Of a stretch of DNA of 64,000 nt, positions 35,428-46,648 are shown one piece after another; position 1 is the stretch's first letter; each line of letters opens with the position of its first letter. A program made the translations under genes and the position numbers. Origin of the DNA: Hansfordia pulvinata (Eukaryota > Ascomycota > Sordariomycetes > Xylariales). Location: assembly GCA_006538405.1 (NCBI GenBank), contig BJKQ01000008.1, positions 310,001 through 374,000 on the forward strand. Reading direction: 5' to 3'. Below the pieces are notes generated by a model that ran no database searches, was not told where the DNA came from, and was given only the letters and a program-made list of their open reading frames with translations.

Positions 35428-36987
35428 GGCTGGCTGGCGTTGAGCGAGCGAAGAGGGGCCTGCGGCAAGCTGAAGCGGCAGGTCTCCGGCTTCGACAGAG
35501 GCATGCAGAGGTGAGCCAGATCGGTGACGCCCAGAATGAACCTGCTCTCTACATTAATCAGGCTGGAGCGGTCTCTTCTTAATAATTGATAAGGTTGACG
35601 CCTCCGGCCCATGCTCGCGTAAGCCGGGCAAAGTCTCGCCTGCAGCTTTCTCTAGTTCCGCACCAGATCGGACTGGCCTCAGGCAGCGGTGGCAACTCAG
35701 CCGCCACCGCTATGAAATAAAATAGGCAGCGCGCGCGAGCCTAACAAGCCCTCTACACTATAAGTTACGTGAGCTCTCGGGGTTTTAACTAGACCCTGGT
35801 AGGTCGTGGGTGGCTTAGAGGAAGCCCTAACATCCCCGGGGCGGGCGCCCGCCCTCGTTTGTGGCTTCGCATTGCCACCGCATACGAGTAGAGCTGCGGT
35901 GGGGGGGAGGCTTCGGAAGACAAGCGAGGAGTCTTTTGCCATCCGGTAGTTGTGCCCTGGAATGGTTAGGTAGGTAGATTATGAGTTTCTACCCATCTGC
36001 CTTGGGTAATAGTTGCCCGGGCACCACAACGTTGGAGTTGGACCGCGAGCACGGAACCGAGGCAGATGGCACCGGGAGAAGCCACCTGGATACCTTACCC
36101 ATTTAAGTTGACCCACGGCCAGGTACTTAACAGATATGTCAGCCAGAGGAAATGGAGACTTTGCGGGCACAACGAATTCCAGCAGTTTCGCGGTGGCGCA
36201 TGGCAGAGTGCGTGTCTGATGAAGGTGTGATGTAAGCATCGCATTCTTGTTGCTACACGACATCTGTGGCACTTGGTCGAGTGCAGAGAGAAGTGAAAGA
36301 AAAGGGGGGGAAAACAGAAGAGGGAGAATAAAAGAAAGAGAAAGGAGAAAAAGAAGGAAGAGGAGGAGAAGATAAGGCACGGTACCCAAAGCAACCCTGA
36401 TACCCGCTCTCGGGCTCCTGACTTGCGCCGATTATCACAGCACGCTTTGACTTGAGTCATCATGTATCCTTGTATAGACCTTGTGAAACCCACAGGTGAA
36501 CTCTGTGAAACTGCAGGCTATCCCTGGGGAACACGCCCTTTAGACATGGCTGTATCCCAATTCAATGCCACGCCTGATGTTGCCAGGGTCACACAGAACG
36601 CGGCAGCCCAACGAGAGGAGGTATTCAATCTAGGTACATTGCCCCGCGGCATGGAAGCTCACCCGGTGAATGACATGGACTCTGCCCATTGAATGCGTGT
36701 GTCTGCGACATTTGGCCCGTTCGCCCCGAGCACCCAAATCACCGGGACTCTCCGTACCAACAAACACCTCGAGGCTTGGGTTAACCCGGGGCCGGCTCCC
36801 GCCCTGACCTTGGGGGCCTCTTGCCGGCGAAGTCTCTGGGGGTTTCCCTGGAAGACTCGGCTCTCTGTGGCACCCTTCCCTCTCGCCTTTTTCACCTCGC
36901 TGATCCACCCCCGCGTTCTCCGTTGCTGAACAACAACAAAAACAACAACAGCATAGAACATAAAACAACACCAGCGACAGCGGAAAC
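35428..36987. other. Intergenic region between divergent genes
   Basis: Promoters of the phosphodiesterase (leftward) and of the acidic protein (rightward). One TACGAGTA at 35883. A purine-rich block of A/G lies at about 36,290-36,370. CAA-rich sequence just before 36,988 is probably the leader of the next gene. No gene supported. Confidence 0.5.
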
Positions 36988-37831
36988 ATGTTCACTGCAT
37001 ACGATACCGAGAGGCGCGGCGGCGGCGGCGGCGGCAGAGCCAGGGCCGACGACGAGGGCCAGCAGCGCGGCGAGAGCGCTACCACCACAACCGCCGATCG
37101 CGCCCGGAGAAACGAGACAAACCACCACGCCCGGGAGGAGGCGGCCACCGGCCCCGGGGCGGCGGACGGCGGTCGCCAGCCACGCAACGAGGACCCGGGC
37201 AGCAGTCGTCGTCCCCGGCACGACAACGATGACGACGACGACGACGACGAGCAGCCGAGAATGACCATGACCAGCCGGTCCGGACGCGCCGGCCTGGTCC
37301 ACGAGGACTGCTTCGACCTTGGGGCCCCCGACCCCTGCCGCGACTACAGGCGCTACCTCGCCCTCCCCTCCCACGAGCAGGACCGACGCACGTCTACGTA
37401 CTGTGAGTTTTTTTTCTTCTTTTTTTTTTTTTTTTTTTGGGCTGCCCTGCCCGGATACCGAGGATCGGACACCACCCGGCCCGCACGCACGCACGTACCC
37501 ACGACGTTATGGAGTACTGACCAATGTATATGGGTGGGCAGGCCGGCTCGTCATCGCAGAGTGGGAGGACCAGGAGCGGCTCCGGGAGGACCAGTGGTCG
37601 CTGGTCGACGACGACCCGGAAGGGTGGATCGTTCTCAAGAAGGACACCACCACCACCCCTCGGCGGCCGGGCTGTCACTTCCGCGGCGAAGTGGTCGACG
37701 GGGACGACGACAAGGAAGATTGGTCACTTGTAGTAAAGCGCCCCGCGTCGCCGCGGCCGTCGCCCGGCGAAAAAAGAGGGAGGAGGCAAAGAAACGCCAG
37801 CCTCGAGCTGCGCCCCGTCAGGATTCTCTGA
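36988..37831 (+). CDS. Acidic low-complexity protein of unknown function, 234 aa
   Basis: Not recognised. Two exons are inferred, 36988-37402 and 37542-37831, with a 139-bp intron (GTGAGT...GGGCAG) that begins with a long T run; the joined frame is 235 codons with stop. Residues 1-100 are low complexity: a run of six Gly, Arg/Glu-rich sequence and an eight-residue run of Asp. A more ordered part follows: VHEDCFDLGAPDPCRDYRRY, then after the splice RLVIAEWEDQERLREDQWSL. The short unit WSLV occurs twice (DQWSLVDDDPEGW and EDWSLVVKRP) about 50 residues apart. The C end is basic (EKRGRRQRNASLELRPVRIL). There is no signal peptide or membrane segment, so an intracellular protein is likely. The splice is well supported because the second exon reads cleanly only after it. 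Confidence 0.6.
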
Positions 37832-39395
37832 AACCCGCGCGCGCTTCAAAAGTAAGTGGTTCACACAGACTGGACACACTGTGGGATGGATTGTCGACCA
37901 TGAATGCCCGCGTCGGGTCGGGTGTTTGCTGACGATGCCTCCAGGACGATACCTGGGTAGGTCCGACCTTATTGCCCTTTGAGATGCGGACCGAAACACG
38001 GACAATGAGTGACTGGAGGAAAGATCGGTAGTTTGTTCACAGGCGCTGCTTCCTGACGGCAAAGTCCAGCGGGACATCGTTTCGGCTCTGATAACAGGTG
38101 GCGAGGGCCGCAAGGAGAGAGGGGTCGGAGGGAGCCTTGTCACTTCATTGACGCGGTATGCTGGGCCAAGTCTGTTCATTATCAGGCCTGTTCCATGTCC
38201 AGCCTGTTCCATGTCAAGCCTGTTCATTGTCTTTCCGTAAACACCGCCAACTATGTACGATAGGCACATCTTAGTTGCCGGCCCCGCACGGTCATGCGTT
38301 GCGCCATGAGAGTCAAAGTCACACAATAGACTGCTGTTGACATTGGCGCACGAGCTGCGGTGTTGTATACACCGTAGACCACCTCAACTGCCGCATCCCA
38401 CGGTTACCGTGTCTCCAGCTTCCACCGCACCTATTCAGGTGGTCCTCCTCCTCCTCAGGCAGGAAGAGGTTAAAACACCACAGGGCAACTACTGAGGATC
38501 GACATGGGATGCTTCCACCAGACGACACCTTTGGCCGTTCAGGGGCATCCCGGCTCCGGCTCGGGGGGCTGGTCATCAAATGACCACGCATATGAGTCGA
38601 TTTATCACGAAGAACCCTGCAGCGGATGAAAGAACACTACTCAGAGCGATATGGCTCCAGAGACCGAATCCGCTCGCGCTGATAGCATCACAATTGGAGC
38701 TGAATAGGGCCATCTTAGAAACCGAGAGCCCACCGGACATGGTGCAACAGCCGAGTCCATTTGAGTGGTGGTGCCGTGAGCAGCAGCCCCTTGACAGACG
38801 GTGGCAACGCCTCGGAGCATACACGAGCCATGCTGCTTGGGATAGTGCCGTACGCGCTCCATGGATCCTGGCACCTGGGTGTCACACCCTCACGTGCAAC
38901 GCCGCCCCAGCTTGCAAACATGGTGGTGATCATAGCGTCGTATATTACCGTTCGTAAATAGCGATCCATCCCTGCTCTGCAGTTATCCATACATGGGTAC
39001 ATTACCGCGTCACTTGCGCATCTCCTCCCGGGGTATCTTCTGCGTTTCCTCGCCTCCTTGTTTCCTCCCCATTCTCTTAGAATCTGCTTTGCACTCCCGC
39101 TGCACTCTCCAAACTTCGAGGTGCTAGGCGTCAACAATGCCATCACGACCAACGCAAGCCTGTCCAAGCTGACAGACCTCCTGCCAGGAATCCCTCGTCA
39201 TTCGTCAGCTGGTCCCGCAACTCCCACTCCAGCGCGGTATTGATCCGGATTAGTTCTGTAGCTCCAGCCACCCGAATCGATGTGTGTCGCACCTCTGCTA
39301 CTGTGCAAGTGAATGGCCCATCGAACCGGTGCTGTGCAATGGCGTCCGTGCCAGGGCCAAGAGATATTGAATGATGAATGCTTCGTCACTGTCAA
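37832..39395. other. Intergenic region, about 1.6 kb
   Basis: Includes an imperfect local repeat of the CCTGTTCCATGTC type at about 38,185-38,230 (CAGGCCTGTTCCATGTCCAGCCTGTTCC, broken here for length at 38,183-38,227). A 125-codon open frame at 38,580-38,957 has no recognisable content. No gene supported. Confidence 0.45.
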
Positions 39396-42300
39396 TCAGA
39401 GCTCGTCACGAACATTCTCCGCAGCTTCCTTGATCTTGTCAGTGGCAGAGGAGATCCTTTCCGCAGCAACCTTGGCGGCAGATTCTGCCGCGTCTGTGAC
39501 GTCACTCGCGGCGCTGGCAGCTGTCTGAGTAGCGGCATTGGCCAGACTGGCAGCAGAGGCAGACTGTGACGAGTACGCTACGGCCAGCCTGGAGTAGACA
39601 GACTCGGTAAAGGTTGGTTCCTTGCCCACGACGAGCTCCGAAACGAGGGAGCTCACTGCCGAGTACTGCGACGAGGCGGCATCAGTGGCGGAGCCAGCAT
39701 ACTCTCCGGCAACCGAGGTTGCCGAGAAGATCTGGTTCTCCGCGGCTTCTGAGGCGGCAGCGGCGTACTCACCCGCAACAGATGCGTAGTCGCCAGCAGC
39801 CGAGTACAAGTCCTGATACCAAGGAGTCGGGGTGGGCGCACCGTAGACCTGGGAGCTGACGCGGCTCACCAGCATGTCCCAGCTCTCACCCACAGACTCA
39901 CCAGCACCAGACGCAGCGTCCGAGGCGGCCGAAGCAAGCGACTCGGCAGCCTCTGAAGCAGCCGAGACATATTCCGCAGCAGATTCGCTGGCGACTGACG
40001 CGGCCGACGAGGCAGACTCCTGCAGATTGGTGGGCGTCGGAGTTGCCGTCATGGAACTAACAGCCGTGGAGGCAACGGAGATGAATTCCGAATAGCGAGC
40101 ATGGGCGAGGCCGAGACCTGCGTAGTAGTTGTGTCTGGCCTGGTCGAGCATCTTCTCGGCGCGTTTTTCGGCACCTTCAAGAAAGGTGCTGGGCGTCGGC
40201 TCAGCGGCACCAATGGCAACCTTGGCGGACTCGTACTGACTATTGGCCCACTCGACTGAGTCTTGCAGGTTTTGCTGGGCGATGGACTGCACCTTCTCCC
40301 AGTCAACAGAGGGCATGGTGGGCATGTCGGGCATCCACTTCGTGGTGGGGGTGCCATAGACACCGTGGGAAGCGGCCGTGACGGCTTCATTCAACTTGGA
40401 GTTGGCTGTAGCGATAGCGTCAAAGTAGGCGTCGGACACCGAGCTGAACATCTCCTCGTGAGCTGGTTTGGGCTGCCCTGAGACCTGGATGGAGACCGCA
40501 GACATGGCCCCCGAGTAGTGGGCGGCGGCCTGCGCAAGAGCTGCCGTGTAGGCAGCACGGGCTGCGGACGTGATGCTGGCAGGCACGTCAGACTGGACGA
40601 CAGAGGCCACACTTGAGGCCGAGGACAAGACCTCGTCTTCATCAAGAATAGGCTGGCGCGTTGGGACCGATTGCGCGGCCGCCCCAAAGAGAGCCGACTT
40701 CACAGGCGTCTCCTTGGCAGGGGCTCTGACTTCTTCGGGCTCATCGAGGAACGCCTCAGAATCGCCGTCATCCAGATTGCTGGCGCTTTCAGTGGGCTCA
40801 GCAGAGAGGCTGTCAAGAGGTGGAAGTGGCGAGGTTCCCTCGTCGAGAACTTCTGCCAGGGTGACCGTCACTGCTTCGTCAGTGTTGGTGACGGTAATGA
40901 CTTCGGGGGCTTCCGACTCTTCATCCTCGGAAACAGTCTCAGCCTCCGGCTCGCTGGTGGTCTCGGGCTCGGATTCGGCAGCAGCAGCAGCGGATTGACT
41001 TGCTTGCGCTGCCAGTTCAGCCTCTTCCGCTGCCTGCTTCTCAGCCTCTGCGGCCTTCCGTTCGGCTTCAGCTTTAGCCTCTGCGATCTTCTCTTGGGTG
41101 GCCTGGGCAGCTTGACGCATGGCCTCCTGGTCAAAGTTGTCCGTAAAGTCGCCAGCAATAGCCTTCCAGGCAGCTACTTGCTTGATAGCACCCAGCTCCT
41201 CAGCGGCACCTTGAGCGATCCCCATGGCCTCGTCTTCCAGCTGGGTACCGGCGTTCTGAGAAGCAGTCAGGCCAGGGTGAGAGGTGATCAGGAGCTTAAG
41301 ATCTCTTGTCCACTCCTCGAACTTCCCCTTCAGCTGATGGTATTCTTGCCAGTGTTTGTAAGTGACACCATCCATCCAAGCCCACTTCATTCCGATCTTC
41401 TGCAGAGCGAGGTCGCGTGTCTCTTCGAGAATAGCAAAATGGTCCTGAGCAGCGTTCGTAACAGCCGTCTCGGTATCCTGCTCGTAATCCTGACGCCAAG
41501 CGCGGACATCTTGGGCCTTGTCTTTGATGGCGCGCCCGACGGCTCGTACAGCCGAAGCGACTTCCTGGTCCGCTTCTTCAGGGGCGTTGTCCTTGTTCTT
41601 CTCAATGATGGAGACTATCTTGGTGCGAAGTTGGTCAATTTCGTTGCGGACGGTCGACTCGAGCAGTTCCACCAGAGTCTTTCCTTTCACGTTTGCATTT
41701 TGCTCGATTAGACGCGAGGCAATCTCATCGATGCTATTCTCAATCTCACTGGCACCTTCATCGACGACTTGAGAAAACTTGGTCTCCCAGAGCTTGAGAT
41801 CATCGGCCACGGTCTGAGCGGCGAGCTTGCGAACTTCTTCACGCGACTCGGGGGACGAATTGCGGTCAAGCTTGACCTGCGCCGGGGGCTCCTCATCGAT
41901 GTCGACCTTGATAGGTTCAGGTGTCTCCGAGGCCGCATATTCGGAAGAGATCGACGAAGCGACAGAAGAAGCAGCCGAGGTGATGGAAGAAGCCGGCCTG
42001 GCAAAGGTGGACTTGATAGCAGAGCTGGCAATTCATGCGTTAGCAGTGGATGGAAGTGAGATGGTCGTTATCAGATACGTACGCTTCAGCCTCCGCTTCG
42101 TCCAGGGGGGTCTTCGATTTCTTGTCGTTGTAGCGGCCGAGGCGCTCACCAATACGAACGAGCTGTGGCTCAACCTTGGCAACATAAACATTGCGGACTT
42201 GGGGCCAAACAGCGGAGTCAAGGAAGACATAAGTCTTGTTCCAGGCCCAGAGGGTTGAAGGAACAGCGGTGTTGGCAGTGAAGGCGTGAGCCGCATTGTA

Positions 42301-42942
42301 GCCCTGTAGTGCGTAGGGCTGGACCACCAAGTAGGCAGGCAGCAGGAAGTCATGGTAGGTCTGCTGGGCGTTGGTCTTGGTTATATCGTAATACGGCGCA
42401 AGGACAGTGGTTGCCTTGTCGACGTGAGGGGAGACGACAACACGGTACTTGTCGTAAGCCAAATCCTGATACTTCAAGAGCTGGGGTTGCACATTCTTCT
42501 CCCACAGCGACAGCGTGTAGTTCTGTGCCTGATAGATACGAGGGCTGCCGTGCTTGGCAGCGTAAGTGTAGGCAGGAGTGAGGGCGTGGCGGTCTACCGT
42601 GTCGTAGTAGGGCTTGGCCAGGTCGACGTAAGGGGCTGCGTAGGTATCGTAGTAAGGCGTCAGGTGTGGCGCAATGGTGTTCTTGAGGCGGAAATACGGA
42701 GCGCAAACGGGCGGCGAGTGCTCGTCACAAGCATCGAGGCCAGAGGGGCAGCGAAACAAGACGCTGACAATGCAATACCATGTGAGGCAGCGGGCGACGA
42801 TGCCAAAGGACCAGGGCAGGACGCCGCGGTTCTTGGCCTTGGTGGGGCTGGGCGTAGGCCTGGGCGGTGTTCTTGAGGGCGTCTTGAGGGCGCCGTTGCC
42901 GTTGCCATTGGGCGTGGCGTGGCCGTCCGTGGCGACGGCCAT
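39396..42942 (-). CDS. Large membrane-anchored Ala/Ser-rich protein, fungus-specific (often labelled hoxa13-like), 1,162 aa
   Basis: Two exons are inferred: 42942-42083 and 42024-39396, with a 58-bp intron (GTACGT...GCCAG, branch GCTAAC); the joined frame is 1,163 codons with stop. Near the N terminus one hydrophobic stretch (WSFGIVARCLTWYCIVSVLF) should anchor it in a membrane. Next comes a Tyr/Pro-rich region with recurring PYYDT, PYVDL and YAAKHG elements, then a charged helical domain with conserved tryptophans (LKLWETKFSQVVDEGASEIE, KWAWMDGVTYKHWQEYHQLK) and a long Lys/Glu/Ala coiled coil (AEAKAEAERKAAEAEKQAAE). The last 450 residues are Ala/Ser-rich with a repeated cassette built around PTPT or YG-PT followed by an aromatic residue. 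Some fungal databases call relatives 'transcription factor hoxa13', but no homeodomain is visible here, so that name is misleading. Function unknown; a role on an organelle surface is a guess from the anchor and amphipathic repeats. Confidence 0.85.
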
Positions 42943-43295
42943 GGTCAAACGGAGCTCAAACAGCCGGGCTAGGGGATCTCCAGTTGGCAGTGAGCAACGC
43001 GTTCGACTGTTGGGACGTGACTTGAAATGTCGGCCAGGAGCGGCGCGGATGGCGATGACGGCGAAAAGCGACTACAAGCAGCGCGTCGGCATCAAAATTG
43101 GCGAGGGCTTTTTTGCTGTCAGTTTGCCTGATCGCTGGTAAATAAAGCAGCGACGCGTCTGATCGAGACTCACAGTATGGCCAGCGCAACCGCGACGTGG
43201 ATGATATTTGGTGAAAACGTCGACAAGGGGAGAATGGGCGACGATCAAGAGGCGGCGGATTGGGGCATAGGGGGGAAGGCGATTATGGGCAGTAG

Positions 43296-43341
43296 AGGAA
43301 GAGGAGGAGGAGGAGGAGGAGGAGGAGGAGGCGGCGGCGGT
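43296..43341 (+). repeat. GGA/GGC purine-rich triplet repeat
   Basis: About 12 GGA-type triplets passing into GGC triplets, 350-400 bases upstream of the hoxa13-like ATG on the strand opposite to it. Confidence 0.9.
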
Positions 43342-45213
43342 GATGTGAATCGGGGACAGAGTCCTGATGGTGGTGAGCGTCGGCTGAGCGAGCTGCCCTT
43401 TCCGAGGCTGGGGGTGATGAAACCGTGCTGGTGCACACCCTTCCATGGATCCATGGGCAAGCAGCTGATCCCCGATAAGCTTAGCTTGGGACGCGACTTG
43501 ACGGCAGCCGGCAGGGACATGGCCGGTGGTGGCCCGCCGCTGTGGAGGACGGCACTGGAGGGTGCGAGCAGGATGTTCTGTGCGGGCGGCTGGGGGTACC
43601 GCTACCTTACCTCCACTACATAACTCGTACACACTGAGGACCCTCGGGTAGGTAGGTAGGCAGGCACGGCAGGCAGGTGAGGTCTCCACTGGAGCTTTGG
43701 TAGGTGCGCGCGCTGGTACGCTGCCTGGTAGGGGACGTCGGGCCTAACCCGCTTCTGGGTAGTTGGTCTCACTTTCCGGTTGTGGTGGCAGGCGCGGGTG
43801 GAGATGCGAGCAGTGATGACACAATCTCGACACCATCCATGGCTGGCGCCGGGCGTATTCGTACTGGACGAGAGTGTCTGGAGGGGCTCGCGCTGAAGTC
43901 GGCTTGCCCAGATACCTCAGCAGAACCAGTATCCGATGATGGCGGGCTTCACGATAGGGAACTTTTTCTGCTGGTACCAAGAAAACGCGGCGGGCTGTGC
44001 CCTACACGGCAGTCAGCTGGGGCTCTCGCCTGGCACCGCGTGGCCCCTCCCTCACCTACGAACGACGGTGCCCCCTGCCACAGATCGTGGTTTGCTTCTG
44101 GTGTCTTGATCGTCCGAGCTTCGACTCTACATCACCTGTTCCTCCCTGCGGGCTTCTATCGGCAACACGATCGCGAAGCTGCGCGACCTGGACGCATACT
44201 CGTAAAGGGCTGCTGTACCAGACCCCTGATTGATACACGATACACGAACCCGACTTCTTCCACGCCTGGAAGAAATGAAATGCTTGTTTACATGTACCTT
44301 GCGCTCACCGCGCCCACTGCTGCCTGTGATAACCAAGAAAACCTGCCACAAGAGCGATGCAGTGACGTATGCCAACGGCCCAGCCAAATCCACACCTTGC
44401 GCAAGCGCTGGCGCCACACTTGCGCAAACTGCATATGCCAACTTCTTGATCGAGAGGGCTGCTCTCATTGCTACTCGTAGTACTTTGGTTGCTCACCTGT
44501 CCCCGATCGATCCAAGGGACGAGCAACCCTGCATCATCACGGCAGCCCTTTGGAAAGTTGACGCGCGCGATATCTAGTCTGGGCAAATTCATATTTGCAG
44601 CCAGCTGCTTCTTCTCGGACACTTACGAATGGAGATAGTCGCTCGCCCCGTCACATCAACGGCTATCCTACCTAAGGCAGCGCTCAACTGGCAATGACGT
44701 ATCCGCGGCTTGAACCGCCCTTCGCCATTCGCAACGTGCCCTTACACACAATCAAAGCTTTGCAGCTTTGCTGCACCAGACCTTGCTGGCCGAGTCCGCA
44801 GAAACCAAGCAGTTCGGGTCGAGAACCTCACGAGTTGCAGACCAAACCGAGCACCAACCAGCCTCACGGAGTATGCCTCTCGACCCTGATAGTTGACTGA
44901 CTGTTCACCAAGGCATTGCTTGTGGTCTCCGGGCGGCCTTGGGCGGGAACTCCGCGCTGGGCGTGATGGACAGTGGTCTGGTGTCCGTGAGCGGAACTGC
45001 GTGGCCGTCCCAAGAGTGCCCCCATTCCGTGGAGAGTTGGAGCACGCGACCCCGCGCCGCCAAAACCCGAGCTGGGAGAGGAGGCCGTTTCCGTTCGAGA
45101 TGTCCCGGAAATGCCTGGTCTCGGGGTTCTGCGAAGCCGCCGGATCAGAAGACAGACACGCGTGGATTCACGGTGATCAACGCCGGGCCAGGTGTCATCC
45201 ATCGCCTCGGTCT

Positions 45214-45282
45214 CCTGCACGCCTGCACGCCTGCACGCCTGCACGCCTGCACGCCTGCACGCCTGCACGCCTGCACGCCTGC
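45214..45282 (+). repeat. 8-bp minisatellite CCTGCACG, 8.6 copies
   Basis: Eight perfect units (45214-45277) plus a partial one. Because 8 is not a multiple of 3, all reading frames are used in turn and no coding role is suggested. Confidence 0.95.
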
Positions 45283-46648
45283 GCTGCCGGCGCCGGGTGA
45301 GGTGAGCAGGCGAGGTTGGGGCCGGCGAGAAAACCAACCTGACAAAGCGGCTGCAGGTGTTACGCCCCGAGGAGAGACGGTTCGTGCATGCTGCCAACCA
45401 GCCAGTCCATGACGAAAGCCCGGGCACATGGATGCAATGGGTACCGTCAATGTCGTGTGGGGGATACGCAGCGAGCCGGCCGGCGCTGGAGAGCCACTGG
45501 GCCGACAGCCGTTCCGTTGGGAACGTCGACGACGCCCAGGTACGGGTACTCCGACGTAGACGGATACTCAACGCAGCGGGTTCGGACCCTCGCAGCTTGG
45601 CTCCCAAAGTCCAACTTCATGGATCCCATCGAGATACCTTAGCACGTGCTTAGATACCTAGGTACCTATGTTGGGTCTCTTCCATACCTGGAGCTCACGC
45701 CCCCGCTGATTGATGCCTTTTTGACCTGGCATGCTCGTACGCCACGAGAGCCTGGTGCCGTTCAAATCCGCTCGATGGATGGCTCGAACATCGTCCCTTT
45801 CCAGGTCCGCTTCGTCACTCCTCTATACAGTTGAAAACTGACTGGACGGCCGATACTCCTGTCATAAAATGTCGAATGATAGAAGACAAGTGGGGCATTG
45901 GCTGGAAAAACTGCTGCTGCTGCAAGCTCGAACACGTTACTCCGTAGGTGCCCCGTACGAGTACATGCGTCCGTCTCGCAGCTCCGTAACCTGGCCGAAA
46001 CCCGTACTCCGTTTCTTCCATACGAGTACCTACTGCCCGGGACAGGTTAACCTTACCCCTAGCTATTATACCTGGATACCTACCTGAGGTAGGTACCGTA
46101 CATGCACAGGCACGGAGTATGTAGGTGCGAGTACCGACTCGTCGATACTGGTGCCGGACACTCATCCAGATTGGATCCTCTGCACGCATCTGCTCCTGTC
46201 GCCACTTCCACTCGACTCGACTCGCGCGTTGCTGGTCCCGTCCCGGCTGGCCCCAAAGGCGCCATCTTTTCTCCTACGCACATTTCCGACCTCAACCCTC
46301 AACAACCTCGACTTCACCTTCCGCATCACAATACACGATAGCGCGCCTCCACGTTTGCCGACTCGCCCGCCGCGTCAACTGTCGCCATCATCCCGTCACC
46401 GTCAGCCTTCGTCCCATCACCGGCAGCCTTCATAGCCAGCAATATACGATAGCACTACCGCCAGCAATACTGTCCGCCATTCCCTCGCACAGCCACGGGT
46501 CGTCTCGCGCCACCACCCCTCGCGTCGATTCACATGGTCCCCGATAGGCTTATGTGCCCTCGGGGCCCGGTACCGTGCCCAGCTTAATCGACCCTCGCCG
46601 TCACGGGCTTCACCGTAGTCCCCCGAGCATCAACCCCTTGCTCTGGCC

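Larger units (their letters stand above)
42943..46648. other. Intergenic region between divergent genes, about 3.7 kb
   Basis: Promoters of the hoxa13-like gene and of DOA10. Holds a GGA repeat (43,296-43,341), TAGGTAGGTA repeats near 43,648, TACTCGTA-type motifs at 44197, 44472, 45956 and 46021, an 8-bp minisatellite at 45,214, and a TACCTAGGTA near 45,656. The 350 bases before the DOA10 ATG are C-rich. No gene supported. Confidence 0.5.

Noticed and set aside
38580..38957. 125-codon plus-strand frame
   Set aside because: No recognisable motif, mixed composition and no promoter or splice support.
45214..45282. Possible CRISPR-like array
   Set aside because: The units are directly adjacent with no spacers and only 8 bp long; it is a minisatellite in a eukaryote.
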